Below, in pieces: positions 34,759 through 46,039 of a stretch of 64,000 nucleotides of DNA. The notes beneath the pieces are model-generated. The model searched no databases. It was not told the DNA's origin and worked only from the letters and a program-made list of their open reading frames with translations. The translations under genes and the position numbers were made by a program. Position 1 is the stretch's first letter; every line of letters begins with the position of its first letter. Source of the DNA: Tausonia pullulans (Eukaryota > Basidiomycota > Tremellomycetes > Cystofilobasidiales > Mrakiaceae); NCBI GenBank assembly GCA_951802195.1, contig OX637635.1, forward strand, positions 248,001-312,000. Reading direction: 5' to 3'.

Positions 34759-37700
34759 TTAACCCCGCCCGATCCGCTGGTTGTATATTCCCGTAAGCAG
34801 ACTCAAGATGTCGCTGTCAGGCACGACCTCTTCCTCTTCCTTCTTTGGCTGCCTCCTCCGTCGACCTTGCGCATCCTCAGCTTCCTCGTCGTCGTTGTTT
34901 TCCCCACCAGGTCCACGAACATCATCCCACCCAGCCTCGCGCTCCGCCTCTGCATCCTCCTCAGCGATCTTGTCCACCCTTGCCGTGGGCGACGTCGCGA
35001 GCCGTGGGTTTCCACCTCCTCCTCCTCCTCCTCCGCGTGCTCCGCCGCGATAGCTAGACGGAGGACGAATATACAGCGACGCTGAGGGCGTACCTGTCGG
35101 AGCGCGCCGCGTCATGTCCACTGCCGTGTGATGGAGATGTAGGGAAGAGGAACCGAGCGGAGAGATATGGTGATGCTGGAGGTGAGCAGGGAGAATAGGT
35201 GCACCATTGTAGGAATGTTGATGGTGCAAGGAGGCATTGAGGTCTGTAAGACGGTTGAGAAAGATGGAGGACGTCGGGTCGGTCGGCTGCCATTCCGGGT
35301 TGGAGGCCTGGGAAACCGAGGCCGTCAGCAGAGCAAGACGATGCAAAAAGTAGAGGTGAGGTAGGGCGAACCTTAAAACTAAGGAATGATTTCTCCATCT
35401 TGCCCTCTTTCGAGAGAAGGTGTTCTTTCTTTACCTTCTCCGGCGCGCCAAACTGCAATGGACGGGTGGGAGTGAGCGCAGCACGATCAAAAGCGATTGA
35501 AAGACAGACGACCAACCTTGACATTGCCATGCCGCTTGAAATCGAACACCGCAAAGCTACAGACGTACCCGACACCGTCGACGTGGACTGTAAACTCCCG
35601 GAAAAAGTCGATGACGGCCGGGGCGCACCGTGGGAGCGAGTACCAGAGGATAACGGGGGTAAGGATCACCGAGAGGATCTCGCGAAAGAAAACGGCGACC
35701 TTCATCGCGAAGAGCTGGCCGAACTCGTCGTGGACCTAAGGGAAAGAGATTGCAGCGTCAAAGGAATAGAGCTCACGATACGGAAAGTTGGGAAAGAGGG
35801 GAGATCGTGGCCCACCTGCTGCGAGTGTAGCTTGCCCTTCCACTCCTCAGGCAGGTAATGCGTGTAGTGCACGACAGCTCGCAGGAGGAGCTCCGGGTTG
35901 AAGACTTGGTTGTCCTCGGGAATCATGCCACGCGTGACGGCAAGAATGGTTCCGAAGAGCGTGATGTAGAAGAGGACGGTTCGGTGTGGTGTAATCTCAA
36001 AGTGGAGGACCAGGTCCGGGTCGAGAACTGAGGCAAGGATGAGTACAGCGGCAAACGAGCCGGCGATGAAGGACACAAATCTGGACAGGGGGAGTGATTC
36101 AGCGGAAATAATCAAGACGCGGAGCTACGTGACTGACCGCATGAAAAGGGCAGTCCGCTCCTTTGGAAACTGGTCAATGTAGGTCTTGGCCACTGGGTAG
36201 CTTGAGTCGAGACGCGTCTGAAAGAGGTGTGGAAGCTCGTTGAATTCGCGGAACTTCCATTTCGCGTAGGGCGTATAGGTGCGCCCGCCGATGGAGGAGG
36301 GGTTCTTGTGGTACTCCTGGAGGGGCAGGAGATCAGTGACAACGCAGACGGAAGAGAGAGCCCGCATCGCACCTCGAAGTAACGGAAGAAGGAGTACATG
36401 AGCAGGTAGAGCACAATGAAGGGAGCAAAGAGGGCGTTGACGATGGCCATGAAAAGCAACCGGCGTCTTAAGCTGCGACGGAGTCGATGGCGGCGTCAGA
36501 ACACGGTCCGGAATGAGAAAGCGAGACGCCGTCCTCACCCCTCGACGAGCGCCCCTCGGTTACGCTCCCGTAGAAAGACTTTTCGCACACCGCCGCGTGC
36601 CCCATGGCAGAGGAAACCCATGAGGCAGAATCGGATGTTCCATTCGAGCACCCGGGTGAGAACCTGAGTTCGGCCGAGGAAGGGAAGCGGAAAGGGGAGT
36701 GAGAGGTCGAGGACGTCCTTGTTGAAGAGGGCGACGAGATAGTTCTCTTGTCGGAGGATGCGGTTTGCGATGCTGCAAGATACAAGTCGGTCAGTGAGTC
36801 ATAAGATAAAGACAGCCGCTAGACGTACTCGTGAGCATCGAGCTTGATCGGGTTGGTCGGCAGCGAGAGCGCCGGACGCGATGAGAGCGATGTAAGAGGG
36901 TTGGACTCGCGAATCTGGGAAATGAGGTGGACGATGGTCGGCCAGGAGATGGTTTGGACGTCCTCCTAATGATACGAAGCGTGAATCAGTGGGAGCAGCG
37001 TGTGATGACGGCTCAAAGGCGACGGACGTCGGGCACCCCAAGCAGATGGGTGTAGAACCGATACATGGTGAGAAGTCGCCTGATTGAAAGGGCGAACGAG
37101 ATGATCTGCCAGACGTAGAAAGAGCCAAAGGCAAGGAAAGCGAACAAAGTGAAGCCCGAGAAGCTGGAAACGAGGCGTCAGCTGAGGTCGCGCTCGAGGG
37201 CTGGATCGTAGATGGCTCACTTCTGGACACAGCGTTCGACAACGACGTCCCCCAGACTGGTCGTCTCGCCCTCTCTGGCGCGTACGAGCGAGTAGTCGAC
37301 GCAGCGAAAGAGGAAGGTGGAGAAGCCTATGACAAAGCCGACCGTACTGTAGCAATGCGATCCTGAACATGTGAATGAGAGCCCAGGTAGAGGAGAGAGA
37401 GGGGAAGCAGCTACACGCACATGAGATTGAGAGCACGTGATAAGAGGATGCAGAAGATTCCCTTGCCCTTGTAGTACGCGTAGACCTGGAGAAAAAGAGC
37501 AGTCAGCCTCAAGGGCACACAAAGCAGGCGGACGCGACGGTGGAGGGCGTACGTACGTCTTGGAGGAAGCTATCGAGGTCCTGGACATTGACCCAGTCCC
37601 AGAGTGCCTTCTCATACGCGTCGAGACCCTGTTTCGTCGGCCCTCGCCTCCCGGTGTCGCCCTTGCGGGACCGAGAGTACCGTCGTCGCTTGTTCGACGA

Positions 37701-38228
37701 CGCCGACGACGCGGATGCGGCCGAGGGCTGAGAGGCAATGAACTGAGGCGATGACGACGGTCCGGTCGCACCTGGACTTCCGAGAGGAGATCGGCCGTTC
37801 GCCTGGCCCGGTCTTGGCGACGTAACCGGGAGAGGCAGACTGGAAGAACCAGCGGTGGTGCGGCCGGACGGGGGAAGCCGCAGTGGTGGAGGAGGAGGAC
37901 CCGTGCTGGAGCTGAACGATGACGAGGACGATTCGGTTGAGTCCGAGTCTGATAGATCACCACGGCTGCCAGTCGCCCTACTCGTTGGGTCGACGAAGGG
38001 TCCCGATGAGGAGCCTGCTGAGGAGCGGGCCCTGGCTGGCCGCTCGAAGAGGAGGTTCTGGGGGACGTCGTCTGACTCGCTATCGTCGTCGTTCGCTCCG
38101 ATGGCCGCGAGCCGGAACGAGGTAGAAGGGCTATCCGGCGTTGGGCGGGTGTAGCCAGAGTAATGGCGGCCGGACGGGTTGAGGAGGCCTAGGAGTGGTG
38201 GGCGGGAGGATGAAGGCGGCGAGTTCAT
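34759..38228 (-). CDS. ATG9: Autophagy-related protein 9 (Atg9), lipid scramblase of the autophagosome pathway
   Basis: The start ATG is 38226-38228 and the stop is at 34759. A ~230-residue Ser/Pro-rich cytosolic N-tail ([17 protein letters not shown]) precedes the conserved core: [18 protein letters not shown] joined to [20 protein letters not shown], then [176 protein letters not shown] and [19 protein letters not shown]. These are signature Atg9 blocks, in order, spread over about ten exons. The C-tail is His-, Gly- and Glu-rich (residues after ASNPEWQPT). Atg9 is a multi-pass protein on Golgi-derived vesicles that seeds the phagophore and redistributes lipid delivered by Atg2. Confidence 0.95.
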
Positions 38229-38537
38229 GGTGGTTGAGTGAGACGAGGCCGAGCAGCCTCTCTCGCGCGCGCCTGGCGGGCACCTCCGCCCGCGCGGTGA
38301 TCTCACCCCTGCGCCTCCCGCGTCTCTGACGCGCCTCCGGACTGAGTAACATAAACTGCCGATATCATCATGATAACGGCGGGGTCCGTCCGGGGAACGG
38401 AGCTTGGCTTTGAGTGTTTGGGTACCATCGTGACTCGCACCCACCCAACCAGGGTTGTATTACTCTGCTATCCTGCTCGTCTGCACTGATATTGATAAAG
38501 AACATGGGCGGGAACTAGCGAAGGGGTGCTAAAAAGA
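38229..38537. promoter_or_regulatory. ATG9 upstream region
   Basis: This is 309 bp between the ATG9 start and the tRNA gene. It is GC-rich near the ATG and contains CGCGCGCGC near 38266-38272. No coding feature is seen. Confidence 0.5.
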
Positions 38538-38618
38538 GCTGACTGCAGGACTCGAACCTGCGCCCTCAAAGAGGATGTGATTTCTAATCAAACGCCGTAA
38601 CCACTTGGCTAAGTCAGC
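38538..38618 (-). tRNA. tRNA-Ser, anticodon AGA
   Basis: On the minus strand an 81-nt cloverleaf can be drawn. The acceptor stem is GCTGACT paired with AGTCAGC, the D stem GCC/GGC, and the anticodon loop TTAGAAA (anticodon AGA, decoding UCU). A long class II variable arm follows (CCTC-TTT-GAGG), then the T arm GCAGG-TTCGAGT-CCTGC. One anticodon-stem pair is a T-C mismatch. No intron is present. CCA is not encoded, as usual in eukaryotes. The long variable arm and AGA anticodon agree on serine. Confidence 0.93.
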
Positions 38619-38982
38619 TATTGACTCTATCTTGAGAGTTGACGGGAGTCAAAGCACTTGCACAGTCGGAGTCTCGGCGCAGTAATTTGCCCAAGTTTTC
38701 TTCACAGGGTCACCTCGCCATCCACTTATAACTCATGACTTAAATACAAAAAAAAAAATCTGCTCGCCTTCTTTCAGAGGGTCATATCGCCCTCTACGCT
38801 TGATTCATCACCGAAACACAAAAGAAAACTGCGGTTCACACTCGCGCTCACAATGCCTTGACCAACTGCGTCCTCTGCCTCGGTCGAGCCAGGGAGGAAC
38901 TCCTGACCTCCCCTTTGAATGCTCAGTCGCGTGGACGATCTGGGCTGCCGTTGCAGCACCTGCGTCGAGTGAGCCGCCTCTG
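38619..38982. other. Spacer downstream of the possible small ORF
   Basis: This is 364 bp with an A9 run near 38750 and AT-rich flanks. It could contain a second exon or the 3' UTR of the minus-strand small ORF that follows. Nothing else is recognised. Confidence 0.4.
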
Positions 38983-39225
38983 TTACGCGACATGGTCTGT
39001 TCGCCGGTCGCGGAGCGGTCCCGCCATACCCTCCTTTTCAACATCTTTGTCTCCACCCGGATCCATCGCCTCTACAGGAGCAGGGGTTTCGGCCATGCGG
39101 AGGTGCTCGGGGAGGTCGGGGCCGGCGAAGTTGCTGAGTTTGCTCGGGCGAGTTGAAGGACGACGTTCTAGGCGGCCAAAGTGCATGCTCGGGGTTCGCG
39201 CAGAGGCAGGGGAAGGAATGGTCAT
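38983..39225 (-). CDS. Possible small protein or first exon, hypothetical
   Basis: The minus-strand frame starts ATG at 39225 and runs 80 codons to a TAA. It includes KLSNFAGPDLPEHLRMAETP and EAMDPGGDKDVEKEG. The central codons are strongly C-ending like neighbouring genes, and the ATG context (CTCCTCGATGACC) is reasonable. A GTATGG donor after KEG could splice it to one of several downstream acceptors near 38985-38870, so it may be the first exon of a two-exon gene. It has no homologue I recognise and no membrane segment. It is included because the 1.5 kb between the tRNA and SEY1 otherwise lacks a gene; treat it as unproven. Confidence 0.35.
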   Translation of the reverse strand: MTIPSPASARTPSMHFGRLERRPSTRPSKLSNFAGPDLPEHLRMAETPAPVEAMDPGGDKDVEKEGMAGPLRDRRTDHVA

Positions 39226-40108
39226 CGAGGAGCTGTGGTGTGGGTTTCTGGCTGGCTGAGTGGTGATATCGGTGCTGGTGATGGGAGTTTTGGTTGTGAT
39301 GTGGGTGGATAGTCGTGGAGGGTGCTATCCTGGGGTTCTCCTTGTCTCCCTCTTCCCTCCTTTTCGACTTCCTGTCTCTTCCTTCTCCCTTACGGTTTCT
39401 TTGTCATTCCGTCTCCCATCCCCTATCTCTCCGCATCACTCTTTTCTACCCTACCCAGCGCTTCCAGGAGCCCGCGCGCAACAGCGTGCCCCCCCGCCCC
39501 CTCTGCCCCCTCCCATTGACCACGGTCGTTGTACTTTCAGGTTGCGGGTGATTCGAAGAGTAACACATATATATAATATCCATATACACGGCAGTCAACT
39601 CTAGATACGACCAAATTCACCGATGGTCTGTGTGACGGCTGTTTCTGCCATCGCATCGAGTTCGGAACCATGCCGCCGATAAGCGAGGAGTCATGGTCTT
39701 TGTTCTCGACAAGACTCAACCCATTGTGATCACACCCTGGGGAGAATGTGACTCGGTATCCCTGTAATCTTGATTTCGGTGCAAATCAGCCGCGACGTCA
39801 CGCGCGTGATGAGACTGGCAGCGCAACCAAACGTCCTACACTACATAGTGAGCCGTCGCGCACGGTATTTAAAACACCTCATCTTGGAGAACCCTCAGAC
39901 TGCATGTTTTGCTCTGAGGTCATCGATATGGCTGGAGACACGACCTTCGCCGTCATGTTTACGCATGACGACTTGTGCGAGCTCCGTCGCGAGGTTCGCC
40001 GTCTTCCGCCTCGAGACCCGCTGCCTCCCCAATTCGTTTGTTTCGCCTCGACAACCACCTCCCGCTCCCCACCTCCTTCACTCCCACACTCCTCGCCCTC
40101 CCCACAAC
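39226..40108. other. SEY1 upstream region
   Basis: This is 883 bp. The left half is pyrimidine-rich (39340-39520), with an (AT)n-like stretch near 39570-39580. The sequence just before the SEY1 ATG is C-rich (CCTCGCCCTCCCCACAAC), as expected of a leader. No coding feature can be supported. Confidence 0.45.
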
Positions 40109-43100
40109 ATGGAGCTGAACCTCGATTCGGCTCGCGAGCTCCTCAACAACCCCACGCCGGCCATCGAGGCCGCGCTTGCCCAGGCGCCCGCACCGGCGCA
40201 GGCCGCCCTTGCCGAGGCCCGAGCCAACACGGGGACGACGCTTCAGACCCCCGTCGTCGAGAGCAGCAGCTCGTTGCCAGCGCGCGGCGAGCGTGTTCAG
40301 GTCGTCGACGAGGAAAAGAAATTCAGGTGTGCCTTGCTCCATCGCTCGCTCATCGCGCTTACCCGTCGCTTGCCCTCTGACGCGACCGGACGATGCCGTT
40401 GCCGCTCCTCACCTCCACAGCAAGGATCTCACGCCCGCCATCGCCCGGTGGGGCCTCCTTGACAAGGGCTTCGGCTACGATGTAGTCGCTGTCTTTGGCT
40501 CGCAGTCCACGGGAAAGAGTCAGTGGCACCCTTCGTCTCGAGCTGAACGATCATCGGCGCTCAGAGAGGGAACTGAGCGCGTCCTATCCTTCGCCCAGGT
40601 ACCCTCCTCAATCGGCTCTTTGGAACGACGTTCGACGTGATGGACGAGAAGGCCCGCCAGCAGACCACCAAGGGTAAGTGTATGGGCGCTTGAGGAACGA
40701 CAGGAGCAGGCGGGCCCGAGAGCAGCGGTCGGGACGCGTCGTTTGAGGGGGGCAACTGTTGGCCTAACTGACCGTCGCTTTCCACCCCTCATTTGCCAGG
40801 TATCTGGATGTGCAAGGCCAAGGATCAACCGATTATGGTCATGGATGTCGAGGGTACCGATGGACGCGAGCGCGGGGAGGATCAGGTGCGGCGTGGTCGA
40901 ACGCTTGCTCACTGCCGATGGAGACTGACTTACTGACCTACTACTCCTGCTTGCACGTGCTTAGGACTTCGAGCGCAAGTCGGCACTCTTCTCGCTAGCC
41001 TCATCTGAAATCCTGCTGGTCAATCTCTGGGAGCACCAGGTGTCAGTCTAAATAAGTCCGAAGATGGCGCGCATCCTCCGCTGACGGCTGTCTCCATGAC
41101 TCTCTTCCTCCATAGTGGACTCTACCAGGGTGCCAACATGGGCCTCCTTAAGACTGTCTTTGAGGTCAACCTCGGTCTCTTCGGTGCTTCTCGTGGCGGG
41201 TGCGTCGTTGTTTTCTACAGTTTCACTCCGCTCGTTCCTGGCTTACGCCCGCCCTCGCTTCATCCCCAGCGGCAAGGAGAAAACCCTTCTCCTATTTGTC
41301 ATCCGCGATCATGTCGGATCGACTCCCATGTCCAACCTCACTGCCACCCTCACGCAGGACATGGAGCGGATTTGGCACTCACTCGCCAAGGCTGGTCCTC
41401 TTAGCTCTCGAGGTCTAGTTTGAGTCCTAAACTGACCCTCCCAGCCCGCCCTCTCTCCAGCCCGAGGGCCTTCAGAATGCCTCACTCGACGAGTACTTTG
41501 ACCTCGCCTTCACTGCTCTTCCTCACAAGGTCCTCATGCCGGACCAGTTCGAGTCGGCCGTCGTCGACCTCCGTGAGCGGTTCACCGATCGGACGCGCGC
41601 CGATTTCCTCTTCAAGCCCGCCTACCACAAGCGGATTCCCGCGGACGGTGTCGCCTTCTATATGGAGGGCATCTGGGAGCAGGTCCAGTCTAACTCCGAC
41701 CTCGATATACCCACGCAGCAGGAGCTTCTCGCTCAGTTCCGGTGTGATGAGATCGCCGCGGGCGCGCTTGAGGCTTTTGCGACGAACCTGAAGGGCGTCA
41801 AGCGGCCTGTTGAGACGGGCCAGGTCGTCGAAGGCCTCGGAGGAATGCTCGGGGAGTGGAAGACGGCTGCTCTTGGTTAGTCCCTTGACTTGTCATCGTG
41901 CGAATCGATCCGCGACTAACATCTTTTTTCCCATCTTCCGCAGCCCACTTTGACCGGGATGCCTCACGCTACCATGCGGGAACTTACAAGCGCAAGCGTG
42001 CTGAACTTGTCACCGCCGTCGACATCGCGCTCTCACCGCTGTTCCTCGGCCATATCAAGAACGTCCACAAGGCCGTTGTCCGCGACTTCAAGCGCGAACT
42101 GCTCGAGGGGCTTCAGGGTCGCGACTACGACTTTGGGACCCTGGTTGAGACGGGAAGGGCCAAAGCTGAGAAGACGTTCACGGACGCTGCCGAGGGTGCG
42201 TCGCGCATGCTTTTGGAGTCGAACGCCAGCTGATCCAACTCGATCTTGACAGAGGTCCGCCTCAAAGACACCGACTGGCAGTATGAGGACGAGCTTGCTC
42301 TCGTTAAGGAGGATGTCTCCCTCATTGCCGACCAGTGCCGATCAGATGAGACCAAGAAAATGGTCAACTTGATTGAGGTGAGCGCACTCTCCCCTTTCAT
42401 TTGGTGTCTTTCACGACTGACACCTAAGCTGTTCACCTCCTCCAGCGCAACGTCAAGAAACAGCTCGCCGAACCCATCGAGTTTCTTCTCAATAAGCCCA
42501 CGCCTGAGCTCTGGGACGCCATCCTCAAGCAGTTCCACGAGACGCTCGACCGCGCCGAGGCGACGTATCTTGAGCGGGCTAAGAGTACGCTCCCCCTTTT
42601 TCTTTTCGCTGCTGTCTCTTGCGCCTGGCTGACTCTTTTGAGCCAGGTTTCAACTGCACTGAGGCTGAGAACGCCGCTTCGCTCGCGACGCTCCGCCGAC
42701 GATCGTGGCTCGCCCTCCGGGCCAAGATTGATGAGCAGACGGCCGACACAATCCTCCTGTCCAAGCTTCGGACTGCGTTCGAGGAGCGGTTCCGGTACGA
42801 TGAGCTTGGCGTTCCGAGAGTCTGGAAACCCGAGGACGACATCGATGAGGCGTTCCGCAAGGCCAAGGATGAGGTGAAGTCCCGTCTCGGTTGGTGAGAA
42901 ATACTTCGTGATGGCTGAAGGGACACCTCTATACCTCAGACGCTACGCCTCCTACCGATCTACTCGACCATCTCTCCCTCGAACTCCTCCCTCCTCCCGA
43001 TCAACATCCCCTCCGACAGTGCGTCCGCGGCGCTCACGACGGATCTAGACCTCGATCTCGCGTTCGACTTTGAGTCGTCACTCGTTGTCCTCGGTCCGAC

Positions 43101-43667
43101 GAAGGTCGCCGACCTCGAGCAGCGGTTCCGCAGGGAGGCGGATGCGCTATACATCGAAGCTAAGCGGAGCATGGTCGCTTCGAGGGCGATGATCCCCGTT
43201 TGGGTCTATGCGGCGATCTGCATTCTCGGGTGTGTCGTTGCACGCTGCCTCGCTTGCTTGCTGTTGATGCTCATATTGACCAACCCTGCCCACAAACAGG
43301 TTCAACGAGTTCATGGCGGTCCTCACGAGTCCGCTTTACTTCACGACGCTCCTGATTCTCCTCGTCTCGGCCTACTTTGTCCACAAGTTTGGCCTCTCCG
43401 GCCCGCTCATTCAGGTGAGCCCGCACCTCGCCCTGTGCCTCTTCCTCGCCTATGCCCTTCTCAGGTCAGCTCACATGCATGTTCCAACAGGTTGTCATGA
43501 CGGTCTACCGCGAAGTCCACCGCCAGGCCGTCGACAAGCTCCGCGAGGCGTTCAAGGACGGCGACTCCCATCCGTCGGGGGAGAGGAAGCAGGACCCAAG
43601 GCTCGTTCCGGCGCCGGTGCCTGTCGGGGTCCCCAGGGGATCGGATGGAGAGATCATGGAGAAGTAA
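40109..43667 (+). CDS. SEY1: Sey1/RHD3-type dynamin-like GTPase, ER membrane fusion
   Basis: The start ATG is 40109 ([20 protein letters not shown]) and the stop 43665-43667, with about a dozen exons. The GTPase domain has [20 protein letters not shown] (P-loop GSQSTGKS), then [34 protein letters not shown] (switch 2 DxEGTD) and [11 protein letters not shown] (RD base-recognition motif). A long helical middle domain follows ([39 protein letters not shown]). Near the C-terminus two membrane helices form a hairpin ([19 protein letters not shown] and [18 protein letters not shown]), then an amphipathic tail ending at EIMEK. One intron splits the P-loop region; another (about 42197-42253) joins DAAE to EVRLKDTDW. 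Sey1 tethers and fuses ER tubules by GTP-driven homodimerisation. The domain set is complete and the ~850-residue scale fits the family. Confidence 0.94.
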
Positions 43668-43887
43668 GGGGTGGGAAGCAGAAGACGAAAAATCAGAATG
43701 GCCCTCGGGTTTCTCTTGGGCGTCCGTGCGGGCTTCTCCTGAAGACGACACTCATAACTATACCACAACAAGATGAAGAAGAGATGGGTGGGGCGAAAAT
43801 GAAAAACATAAAGGAAGAGAGAAAGAGAAAAGAAAGAGATCAAGACAGAGAAAAAGAGGGAAAGAGGGAAAGAGAGAACTAAGGAGG

Positions 43888-44645
43888 TCACTTGCGCCCA
43901 CCGCCGCTCTTGCGATCCCGCTTGTTGGTGCGACCGGCGCCAAGGGCGACGCAGGCTGGACAGAACCAGCGCTCGGGGAGGGGAACTTGGAGATCGACGC
44001 ATTTGATGTGAAACTACAGGACGGGAGGGGGGAGAAGTCAGGAGGAATGGAAACACAATGAGAGCGCGAGAGACGAACCCATTCGATGGAACACTTTTCG
44101 TTGTCGCATCCGACCATCTAGACAAAAATAGGGGGAGGGACGGTCAGCAAACCGGAAGTGAATCAATGGCGGTACAGAACTCACCTCCCCGAAGCTCTTC
44201 TGCCGACACAGACAGTACAGCGTATCGTCGTCCGCGCCTCCATCCGCCTCGAGATCCTCCGGTTCCCCTTCGGCATCCTCATCCTCATCCTCCTCTTCCT
44301 CCTCCTCCTCGTCTGCCCTACGCCGCTTCGTGCTTCCTCTGGCAGCCGCGGCCCCTCCAGCAGCAGCGGAAGCAGCGGCTCCCTGTTGCGCGGAAGCAGG
44401 CGTTGGCGTTGCGTACCCTGCTGCACCGGCCCCTGGTCCAGCAGGACCGTTGATGCCTCCAGGAGTGCCGGATTGAGGAGGGAAGCCGTTGCTGCCGGGG
44501 ACGCCGCCGCCGCCGGGATAGTTGCCAAAGAAGGGGATAGGAGACTGGGAGGTCGGCGTGCCTGTTTGCGGGTGGAGGGCGTTGAGGCGTCGTTCTGTTG
44601 CAAGGGACATGTGGAAGTCAATCAAGTGAAGGGGACCCAGAATAA

Positions 44646-44679
<34 letters not shown>

Positions 44680-45823
44680 GCTAGCGCACTCTTGTTGTCC
44701 CCACGCTCGGTCGACGCAGGCGGTGGCATCGCCATGACGCTCGGCTGATGGTGACCAGGTGTGCCCACTGCAGCCATTGCTCCAAGACCCTCCGCTCCTC
44801 CTCCACCTGCCCCTCCTCCCGCCCGCTCCACCTTTCTCACAGACGTCGGCGCTGTCAGCACCAGCGGCGGCACCACCGGCTTCTCCACGCCACCTAGATC
44901 CGCCACCCTCTGCAGCACGTCCGACGCCAACCTCCTCGTGTGCTTCTCAACGAGAAGGGAGAGCCTTTCGGCGAGGACGATTTTCTCGTGCTGGAGGGCT
45001 TGGACCTTGTCAAATTCGGAGGCGATCTTTGAGAGCGTTTGGGCTTCCTTGGGGTTGGCGGGGGCGGTGCCCAGCGTAGAGGAGCGGATGTGCTTGAGGA
45101 CGCCTTGGGATCGCTGGGAGAGGCGCTCGGTGAGCTCTGAGGAAGGACGAGGGAGGAGACAGGAGATGTGAGGAGTCAGTACTTGAAGTTCGTAGAAAAG
45201 GGAAAGCCGGAGTCGATCTAAAGAAGGCGGATGAAGAGTGGTGGCGAAACGACTGCTGCGTCCACTCTCCAAACACGGCGCTGTCGGTGCCGTTTCCACC
45301 ATGGCCCCTGAGGCCGCGCTCTACTCCAACAGAGCTCGTGCACTCGGGAGAGTAAGGCGTAGGCCAGGGCTGTCCGACTAAGCAATGGGATATGCCGAGG
45401 GAAACGAGACGCGTCCTCGCGTACGATACGAGCCGACGACGGGCGAGCGGCATCCATCCTTCTCAGCTGCCTGTCTGCCATAGGAGGATGGACCCCGACA
45501 GCAGCCAAGTCTCGACGAGAGAGGCCACGGAGGGCTAACATGGAGCAGCAGGAGAGCGAAGTGGAGACCGCTTGGTGGGGAGACGACGCGCGCGGGGGCC
45601 GTAGTCTGTCGACTAACCTTGGACGCGCTTCTCCTTGACTTTGATCTCGTTGAGGATGTGAGCGACCTCGAAGGGGAGGTTGTCGAGGCCTGCCATCACG
45701 GAGAGGACAAAGAAAGCCGTGGATGGGTGGATGTGTCAGCGGGAACGGCACGACGAAGAGCAGAGGGCACGGGGCCGCACTGGATACGAATTCCTGGGCG
45801 ACAAAGGCAGCCTCCTCGGCCAT
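43888..45823 (-). CDS. ING-family PHD-finger chromatin protein (Yng2/Yng1-like)
   Basis: The start ATG is 45821-45823 (MAEEAAFVAQEFVS). A short exon near 45690-45618 gives LDNLPFEVAHILNEIKVKEK, the ING N-terminal signature. After an unusually long intron (about 480 bp) come ELTERLSQRSQGVLKHIRSS and EFDKVQALQHEKIVLAERLS, the ING coiled coil. A Gly/Ala-rich linker with a basic patch (GSTKRRR) and an acidic run leads to the PHD finger: DTLYCLCRQKSFGE joined to MVGCDNEKCSIEWFHIKCVD and LPERWFCPACVALG, with all C4HC3 ligands. It ends in a basic GRTNKRDRKSGGGRK tail. ING proteins read H3K4 methylation for histone acetyltransferase (NuA4, NuA3) or deacetylase complexes; which one cannot be decided. 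A (CT)n tract lies in one intron (44649-44669). It is divergent from RanBP1. Confidence 0.9.
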
Positions 45824-46039
45824 GACTGCTGAGGGGTGAGTGGGTACGGAGGAGAGGGTGTGGTGTTGTCGTGGTGGGGGTGGTTGTCGTCGAGCCTCGG
45901 AGGGTCCGTGGCTGACGAGCTTCTTCCTCTCGTGAGGGACAAGCACGAGCGAGCGGCCAGCCAGCGGGCTCGCCTCAACCACCACCCCCCTTCTTGCCAC
46001 CCCCCCTCCCCCCTCTACCCCACCACTTTACTTACCGCA
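45824..46039. promoter_or_regulatory. 216 bp bidirectional promoter between ING gene and RanBP1
   Basis: The two start codons face outward with only 216 bp between them, so both 5' leaders and core promoters must overlap or abut. The right side is C-rich (CACCACCCCCCTTCTTGCC) before the RanBP1 ATG. No sharp element is assigned. Confidence 0.6.

Noticed and set aside
32744-43667. Idea that SPC3, ATG9 and SEY1 form a functional endomembrane gene cluster
   Set aside because: All are conserved housekeeping genes on mixed strands with separate promoters and unrelated neighbours; chance linkage is the simpler explanation.
44649-44669. (GA)n repeat considered as an unusual element
   Set aside because: In the sense of the ING gene it is a CT tract in an intron, an ordinary polypyrimidine microsatellite.
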